Source: Mesostigma viride
Lineage: Eukaryota > Streptophyta > Mesostigmatophyceae > Mesostigmatales > Mesostigmataceae
DNA length: 64,000 nucleotides
Reading direction: 5' to 3'
Assembly: GCA_009746045.1 (NCBI GenBank)
Contig: RPFO01000154.1
Location: 792,496-856,495, forward strand
The notes below the pieces were generated by a model, which ran no database searches, was not told the DNA's origin, and worked only from the letters and a program-made list of their open reading frames with translations. Positions 60,446-64,000 of this stretch are shown here, piece after piece. The translations under genes were made by a program, and so were the position numbers. The first letter of the stretch is position 1. Each line of letters opens with the position of its first letter.

Positions 60446-62382
60446 GTCGGGGTAAAATTGGCTCTGTAGTTGGCGGGGTCGTCAGGGGAACCTTTGTTTT
60501 TGTACAGCATAATACGGTAGCTGTGCTGCCACTCAGGAATCGGCGGCGCGTCGGCAAGCAGGATCCGGTTGCAGACGTCAAGCAGGAACCCCGTGAGCGC
60601 CGTCAGCTTAATCACCGGGGCTGGGAGCTGGTCAGGTCCAACGGCAGCATAGAAGCGGAGTTGCTTGGCGGCGGTGCTCAGCTCGAGCTCGGTGAACGGC
60701 GGGAGCTCGTTGGGGTGGGCCAGGGGTTCCGTCAGGGCTGGGTACGTGTAGTCCTGCTCAGCGGCGGGCGGCGTGGGCGGCGCAGGGACGTCCGCCGGTG
60801 CTACTGCCAGGCGTGCGGCCGCCAGAGGGCCAAGCGGCGGAGGCGGCGGGGGGGCGCCGAGCAGCCGGGACTGGGAGGAATACCACTGGTCGAGCTGCTG
60901 CTGCGGTGAGCCAGAGAGCGTCCGCGGCGCCGGCTGCGCGCCGCCGGCGGGCCGTTGGGCGTGACGCAGGCGGGTCCAGGCGTACTTGCCGTGCTGGTCC
61001 TTGAGGTGGGCGAAGTACTCGCGGACATGAAGGTCCTCCTGCTCCTTGGTCGCCTGCCGGATGGCCGAGTGGTAATCGGCTTTGAGGCGGGCGTAGCGGG
61101 CGGGGTCGCGGTTGTCGCGCAGGGCTTGCCGGGCCTGGATGACGGCGGGGAGCCGGTGCAGGCTGGTGAAGCGGGGCGGGCGGCGGGGGGGCAGTAGGGC
61201 CCCGGCCGCGGGCAGCTTGTCAGCGAGGTGCCGAAGGGCCGATGCCGGGCCGGCAGCGAACAGCTGGGCGTGGCTGGCCGGGATGTCCAGCGCGTCGACG
61301 AACGCCTCTGCGGCGCGCTTGTGGGCGCGTTTTTCAGGGAAGTCCTCCAGAGCGTCGTCAGATTTCTCGAGCAACTGAAGTGTGCGCAAATCAGGTGGTG
61401 CCACGTGCTTACGAAAGGGCGAGGGGAATCGCAGGCGGATGCGGGCGGTGACGATGCGATGATCGGAGCGCACCAGGGGGATCACATGCGAGCGAGCAGC
61501 TAGTACAGATCCTTGATGACGCTTGCGCATTACAACATAGTCAATGCAGCGTTCAGTGCCAGTTGGCGAGGTGTGTGTGACCAAAGCATCTGGACTATGT
61601 GGAAAGCGGGTGTTGGCAGTGACCAAATCGCATGTCGTAAGCAAATCAGCAAAAAGTTCGGTGTTGGCATTGGAGACCGTACCGTTGGGGGCGTGCTGAC
61701 ATCCGCCAGTACCCGGTGGTAGCGTGGCGTTGGCGTCCAGCAGCAGAGCGAGGTAGTTGCGACCAGGGATGCCGTTCGCCAGGTTCTCCAGCGCTGCAAA
61801 GAAGTCCTTGCGGTCTTGTTCTGGGTGGCCGGAGTGGGGTGCGTAACCAACGCCCACCGTCAGGGCGTAGGTCGAGTGGCCCTCCATCGAATGAAAAGTG
61901 GCCACGAGGAGCCGAGCGTTGACCAGCTGGGGTTCGCCCATGTGGCGTACGGCGAGCGGGGAGCAGAGGAGACCGACGCCCCCGTTCCCGGTGCCGTCGC
62001 CGCCTCCGTAGTAGAACCGCCAGCCGTCGATGTCGTCAGCAACAAGGGCAGTTGATCCGCGGGCCGATGCAGTGCGCCTGTGTTCTTGGATTCCCAGGAT
62101 GGCGATATTATTGTCGATGCAGAAACCAATAAGATTGGAGACTCGATGGCACTGACAGTCGTCACTGCGCAGGCAGTGACAGCGGTCAGCGTCGGGCTGG
62201 AGCGTGCGGGCGTTGAAGGTGGCGATGACCAAGGGCGCGCGTTGACCGAAAAGGGGGGTGCAGGCGGGGGTGGGGGCGGAGATGGAGCAGGGTGGTGATG
62301 GGGGTGGGGGTGGAGGTGGTGGGGTAGGGGGGGCGGGTTGGGGACTTATGCTTTCAATCACCATTTCGATTCTTCCTGCCAA
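60446..62382 (-). pseudogene. LINE ORF2, endonuclease half
   Basis: Starts MAGRIEMVIESISPQP with a Pro-rich linker. AP-type endonuclease: LVIATFNARTL (Asn), ILGIQEHRRT (Glu), LTVGVGYAPHSGH, LALLLDANATL (Asp, Asn), CIDYVVM and LVRSDHRIV (Asp, His), i.e. all catalytic positions visible. A linker leads to LRFYAAVGPDQLPAPVIKL and YRIMLYKNKGSPDDPANYR, the start of the RT domain, where the coding sequence is cut by a frameshift and the insertion. The enzyme nicks target DNA to prime reverse transcription. Confidence 0.93.
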
Positions 62383-62629
62383 CGCGTCGAGGCGACGCCG
62401 ACGGTTGGCTCGGGTGGCCAGGTAGAATGAGTTGCGTCTGCACGCATAAGAAATGCGTGCAGTCTGAGGAGGTTTCGGAGGCGGCCGCGCGAGGCGGGGC
62501 GAACCTGGCTCACTGCCGACCCGTTGCTCTCTCTCCGACAGCCCGAGGGCTGCGAAGGCAAAGGGGCGGGAAGGGGAGTTAGGCAGATCCCACTGCTAGA
62601 GCCGCGGAGCCGCGGGGCCGCGAGCGTCG

Positions 62630-63999
62630 TCATTGATAGGAGAGAAGGGTTCGCAGCGCGGGCTCCGGCTCAGGTGCAAAGCGAACGAATTTATTAGGGG
62701 GACGGCCAAGCCTGGCAGCCATACCTGAGCTGAAGTTGCCCCGGCGGATCCCCACACGTGCTGGGGAGCAGGTGACCGTCGATGCCGGTGGCGATGGCGG
62801 TGACGGCGGGGGCCGAGCAGGGGGCTGGGGCGCTGGCACGGCGGTATCCATGGGGGTCGCCGTCATTGGAGGAAGGTCCTGGCCGTTAATGCGGACGATG
62901 AAGACGCCATTAAAGAGGCGGGCATAGATGCTGCACCGTAGTTGCGGGTTGGCCTGCTTGGCTGCCCGAGCCTCGTGGACCTCCGGCCGGTTCAAAGCGG
63001 CAGCCCGGGCCTCAAGCTGCTCCGGGGTATAGTAATCGTCGATGCTCAGTTGGGTATCGTGGAGGTTCCGGCGGGCCTTCTGCACCTGCAGTTTGTCCTC
63101 CTTGCGGTGGAATTCCACCAAGACAGGGGCGGTGGGGCCGCCGAGCCGTCGTGCCGTTTTGATGACGACGCTTTGGGCCACGCCGAGCTTCCCCAGGAAG
63201 GGGTCGCCCCGGAGGTAGGTGCCCAGGCGTGCATCGTTGACGTTCGAGGGGACGCCACGTACCACAATACTGCATGAGCGAATGGGTTCGTGCATAGCAT
63301 CCCTTGTGCTGGCCTTGACGGCTGTTTTGATTTCGTTGATGAGCTCCGTAGGGTTCTGAAGCGTGGCGGCATAGGTGGTCTTGGCAGGAGTTATGGAGGC
63401 GGCAAGTTGTTGCTGGAGCTGGTGGAGGAGCTGCTGCTGCTGCTGCAGCCCTGCTGCAATGTGGGTGATGGCGGAGTGGATGGAGGTGTCGGCGTGTGAG
63501 GAATGGGCGTGGTGGGTGGCGAGGTGGTTGTGGACAGGGTTGAGGGCAGCGTTGAGGAGGGGAGGGAGGCGATCGAAGCAGTATTGGCGACTTGCTTGGC
63601 GGTGATGTTGATGGCGGCCGCAACAGTGGGGTCGGCTCCCAGGTCCAGAGAGGCCATGACAAAGCGCTCAAGGGCGCTGTCGGAAAGACGGGAGCACGTC
63701 CACCAGACTGCGAGGCAGAGGTCAGTGTCGTCGGGGTCGTCGTGGAGAAAGTCCGACAGGTGGGTAACCTGTTGGTTGCAGTCCCGGATCTCGCACTTTT
63801 TCTCGGCAGCCAGGTGCAGGATGGTGAGGGCGGCAGCTCGGGACAGGCGCATGATGGCGTTAAGGCCTGGCCATTTGCCAGGTAAAAATGCGGCAGCTTC
63901 CTCGGCAGAAAAGGCCTCCTCGCGGGTATCCATGGCAGGGTCGCTGTTCGGCGGAGCGGTGGAGTGGAGCGGCTGGATGCTGACAGTGGCGTCCGGCAT
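62630..63999 (-). pseudogene. LINE ORF1, one frameshift, possibly complete start
   Basis: Begins MPDATVSIQPLHSTAPPNSD at 63999. The first frame is convincing to about 63560 (AINITAKQVANTASIASLP); thereafter the protein continues in the frame ending at 62630 through a Gln-rich stretch (GLQQQQQLLHQLQQQ) into SCSIVVRGVPSNVNDARLGT, VVIKTARRLGGP, VLVEFHRKEDKLQVQKARRN (RRM-like) and LSIDDYYTPEQLEARAAALN. The switch lies in a CCCTCCCCTCCTC run near 63555-63570. About 455 residues when read through. It is only distantly related to the ORF1 of the half-LINE elements. Confidence 0.8.
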
Positions 64000-64000
64000 A

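Larger units (their letters stand above)
57936..63999 (-). mobile_element. LINE (APE-type non-LTR retrotransposon), 5' end beyond window
   Basis: Order on the minus strand: ORF1 (63999-62630), ORF2 with endonuclease and reverse transcriptase (62382-58033), short 3' UTR (58032-57985), hairpin and (TTAA)n tail (57936-57955). ORF2 is broken by a 926-bp insertion. It is the most complete LINE in the window and its 3' end matches the fragments at 15695, 36380 and 55630. Confidence 0.92.

Overview
The window is nuclear DNA of a eukaryote, very probably a chlorophyte green alga. Both host genes I can assemble are split by GT-AG introns with consistent phases, and one of them (a tRNA-dihydrouridine synthase of the DUS3 type) reads like plant and green-algal members of its family. 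I cannot name the species. Host coding sequence is sparse; most of the window is transposable elements, their fragments and tandem repeats.

Layout. 1-2378 has no gene. 2387-6505 is a complete hAT DNA transposon with a perfect 8-bp target duplication and a frameshifted transposase; it lies 80 bp upstream of the start codon of a five-exon aldo-keto reductase gene (6586-9572, 320 aa, xylose-reductase-like, all four catalytic residues present). 9573-15957 is a graveyard of truncated LINEs and of short elements that keep only LINE ORF1 and the LINE 3' end. 15958-23836 is a 7.9-kb DNA transposon of unknown superfamily with 32-bp terminal inverted repeats; it carries a 173-bp satellite, two unrecognised genes, a 296-bp-arm near-perfect palindrome and G-rich hexamer arrays. 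23885-36575 is a nested complex: two ORF1-only elements facing each other, one interrupted by two separate TTAA-target elements, and the second of those interrupted by a tyrosine-recombinase retrotransposon (Gag, RT, RNase H, recombinase) with 383-bp direct terminal repeats. 36600-37560 is a decayed LINE reverse transcriptase. 37733-55050 is the DUS3 gene: I reconstruct 17 exons, 870 codons, no frame break, spread over 17.3 kb because almost every intron is swollen by its own tandem repeat. 55630-63999 holds two LINE 3' ends facing each other, a 394-bp structured repeat in five apparently identical tandem copies inserted in one of them, and a LINE with ORF1, endonuclease and reverse transcriptase running off the right edge.

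The most unusual signal is in the host genes. Short segments that span an exon-intron junction are repeated head-to-tail inside the adjoining intron, giving decayed 'echoes' of exon ends with their own splice signals. I see this at DUS3 exons 2, 7, 8, 10, 12 and 15 and at exon 4 of the aldo-keto reductase. A second theme is parasitic dependence: SINE-like repeats, ORF1-only elements and LINEs share the same kind of 3' terminal hairpin followed by an AT-rich microsatellite tail.

The two host genes are functionally unrelated (carbonyl reduction and tRNA modification) and I see no operon-like or pathway link between them. All gene models are read by eye from splice signals, phase and family knowledge, without transcript evidence.
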